This document shows, piece by piece, positions 62,492 to 64,000 of a stretch of 64,000 nt of DNA. Origin of the DNA: JAWXCM01 sp034408745 (GTDB taxonomy: Bacteria > Acidobacteriota > Terriglobia > Bryobacterales > Bryobacteraceae); the NCBI GenBank assembly GCA_034408745.1, contig JAWXCM010000449.1, positions 1 through 64,000 of the forward strand, read 5' to 3'. The translations under genes and the position numbers were made by a program. Each line of letters opens with the position of its first letter. The stretch's first letter is position 1. The notes under the pieces are model-generated. The model searched no databases. It saw only the letters and a program-made list of their open reading frames with translations, and was not told where the DNA came from.

Positions 62492-64000
62492 ATGCTGCTC
62501 TCGCTTCTCCTGCTTCTCCTTACGTTGCCGCTGGCAGCACAGGAAAACGCATTCGAAGGTCGCCCGGTTTCGTCGGTGAGCATCGTTCCTTCAGACACTT
62601 TTCTCGCCAAAGAAGACCGTGCCGGCCAGTTCGAACTTCTGAAAATCGGTGCGCCTCTCAGCATGGATGCGGTGCGCCGCAGCATGGAGCAGCTCTACTC
62701 CACGGGCCGTTTCACCGACATCGCCGTTGACGCTCAGCCCCAGGGCGACGGCGGCGTCGCGCTGCGCTTTGAGGTAACGCCGGCGCGCTTCATCCGAAAC
62801 GTGAGAGTCCGGGGCGTTCCTTCTCCTCCCAGCCCTGGCCAGCTCGTCAACATAAGCAACCTCGGACTCGGCGAACGATACTACCGTTCCCAGCAGCGAC
62901 AGGGAAATGACCGCCTCCTTGACCTGCTCCGCACCAACGGATTCTACGGAGCTAAAATCGATCTCCACCTCGACGATGAGCCATACCAGCAAGTCGACAT
63001 CACCTTTCGCGTCGATTCCGGCAAGCGGGCCAAATACTCGCAGCCCATCTTCCACGGAAGTCCGGGCCGGAGCGTAGAAGAGCTCATCAAGATAAGTCAC
63101 TGGCGCCGGTTCTTCGGCTTCGGTCCGTTCAAAGAGGTTACTGACTCGCGTACACAGCAGGGTCTCGACCGTATTCGCCGCGCTTACCAGAAGAAGGACT
63201 TCCTGCTGGCAAAAGTCATCCTCGACCAGATGGAATACCGCGAAAGCGAGAATCGTGTCGTTCCGTCCATTACCGTCGAAACCGGCCCCAAAGTCACAGT
63301 CCGGGCCCAGGGCGCGAAGATCTCTAAAGGCAAGCTGCGCGAACTCGTCCCCGTGTATCAGGAGCAGACCGTCGACAAGGATCTGCTCGTCGAAGGCAAG
63401 CGCGAGATCACTGAGTACCTGCAGTCCCGTGGCTACTTCGAAACTGAAGTCGACTTCGATCAGCAGCAGGAGAAGGACCGCCGCGTCATCCTCTATTCCA
63501 TCTTTCCTGGCGACCGCCACAAACTCGTCAAGGTGGAAATCACCGGCAACAAGTATTTTGAGAGAGACACTCTGCGGGAACGTATTTTCACCACCGAAGC
63601 GAGCCTCCTTCGCTTTCGTCAGGGACGCTTCAGTCAGGACTACCTGCGCCGCGACGCAAACGCCCTCAAATTGCTTTATCAGCAGAATGGATTCCGCGAC
63701 ATCGCCGTCGAAACCCGTACAGAAGACGATTACAACGGCAAGTCGAATGAAGTCGCGGCCTTTTTCGACATCAAAGAAGGTCCGCAGTGGTTCGTGGATT
63801 CCCTCACCATAGAAGGCGCGGACGCTGCCGCACTGAAAGAATTCGTACCGTCGCTCCAGTCCAGCGAAGGACAGCCTTACAGCGAACTCAACGTGTCGGC
63901 CGACATGGATACCATTCTTGGCTACTTCTATAACAGCGGATATCCCGACGCTCGCATGGAACCCGTCGGCACGCCCGTTGAAGGCCAGAACAAGATGCGG
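62492..64000 (+). CDS. BamA/TamA-type outer-membrane assembly factor, N-terminal POTRA part
   Basis: The frame runs from an ATG at 62492 past the window end. A signal peptide (LLSLLLLLLTLPLAAQ) precedes at least four POTRA-like repeats: GRPVSSVSIVPSDTF, RFIRNVRVRGVPS, LVKVEITGNKYFERDTLRE and KEGPQWFVDSLTIEGADA. These bind and fold substrate barrels; the beta-barrel itself must lie outside. The repeat count suits either BamA or TamA. It is divergent from the ThiF-like gene across 70 bp. Confidence 0.88.
   Translation, partial: MLLSLLLLLLTLPLAAQENAFEGRPVSSVSIVPSDTFLAKEDRAGQFELLKIGAPLSMDAVRRSMEQLYSTGRFTDIAVDAQPQGDGGVALRFEVTPARFIRNVRVRGVPSPPSPGQLVNISNLGLGERYYRSQQRQGNDRLLDLLRTNGFYGAKIDLHLDDEPYQQVDITFRVDSGKRAKYSQPIFHGSPGRSVEELIKISHWRRFFGFGPFKEVTDSRTQQGLDRIRRAYQKKDFLLAKVILDQMEYRESENRVVPSITVETGPKVTVRAQGAKISKGKLRELVPVYQEQTVDKDLLVEGKREITEYLQSRGYFETEVDFDQQQEKDRRVILYSIFPGDRHKLVKVEITGNKYFERDTLRERIFTTEASLLRFRQGRFSQDYLRRDANALKLLYQQNGFRDIAVETRTEDDYNGKSNEVAAFFDIKEGPQWFVDSLTIEGADAAALKEFVPSLQSSEGQPYSELNVSADMDTILGYFYNSGYPDARMEPVGTPVEGQNKMR

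Overview
The window looks like a chromosomal stretch of a GC-rich, Gram-negative Acidobacteriota, most likely a Solibacter/Bryobacter-type member. The assignment rests on family content: an N-terminally shortened protein with the Solibacter-expanded TIGR03437 C-terminal domain, an acidobacterial VWFA-related protein (TIGR03436 type), an Oar-like TonB receptor with an N-terminal carboxypeptidase-regulatory domain, a DUF1800/DUF1501 pair, and outer-membrane genes (secretin, BamA-like POTRA protein). No 16S gene is present, so this is inference.

Layout. 1-5.0 kb (minus): clpX, lon, engB and the start of a disordered protein. 5.1-8.3 kb: a sialic-acid locus (N-acetylneuraminate lyase, secreted sialidase, MFS transporter). 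8.4-10.8 kb: decayed DNA with a shortened TIGR03437 protein and EF-hand and ApbE-like pseudogenes. 10.8-17.7 kb: glycoside hydrolase, DUF4197, DUF1501/DUF1800, VTT membrane protein. 17.8-20.1 kb: quinol-type nitric oxide reductase behind two palindromes. 20.1-27.2 kb: lepA, enoyl-CoA hydratase, ribH, nusB, a TPR protein, a histidine kinase and tRNA-Ala(CGC).

27.2-33.3 kb: three dTMP-supply genes, dcd, dut and a double-length ThyX-like gene. Between dcd and dut lies an accessory island: DUF3467, a HigB/XRE-like toxin-antitoxin pair, a broken IS1-like transposase and a broken AbrB/Doc toxin-antitoxin pair. At least seven apparent one-base losses break the last two.

33.3-36.1 kb: the most unusual locus. 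A textbook sigma-54 promoter drives a secreted protein ending in an LPRTG sorting signal, followed by a VWA protein and a class D-like sortase that overlap by 4 bp: a complete-looking sortase system in a Gram-negative genome. 36.1-40.8 kb: a Cys/His/Lys-rich secreted peptide, a BNR propeller with a CPCC motif and a TonB receptor, possibly a metal-linked uptake unit.

40.8-64 kb: aminotransferase; cNMP/DUF1003 and two SPFH proteins; symporter, small membrane protein and galK; a six-gene minus-strand run yebC-ruvC-hypothetical-tlpA-deoB-tpiA; an orphan PEP-CTERM-like tail; a CBM9-like protein; smpB-pepA; a secretin with a C-terminal cohesin domain plus two pseudopilins; a CBS protein whose ribosome-binding site lies inside a terminator hairpin; a ThiF/MoeB-like enzyme; and the start of a BamA-like protein that runs off the window. 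No CRISPR array, rRNA gene or intact prophage was seen.
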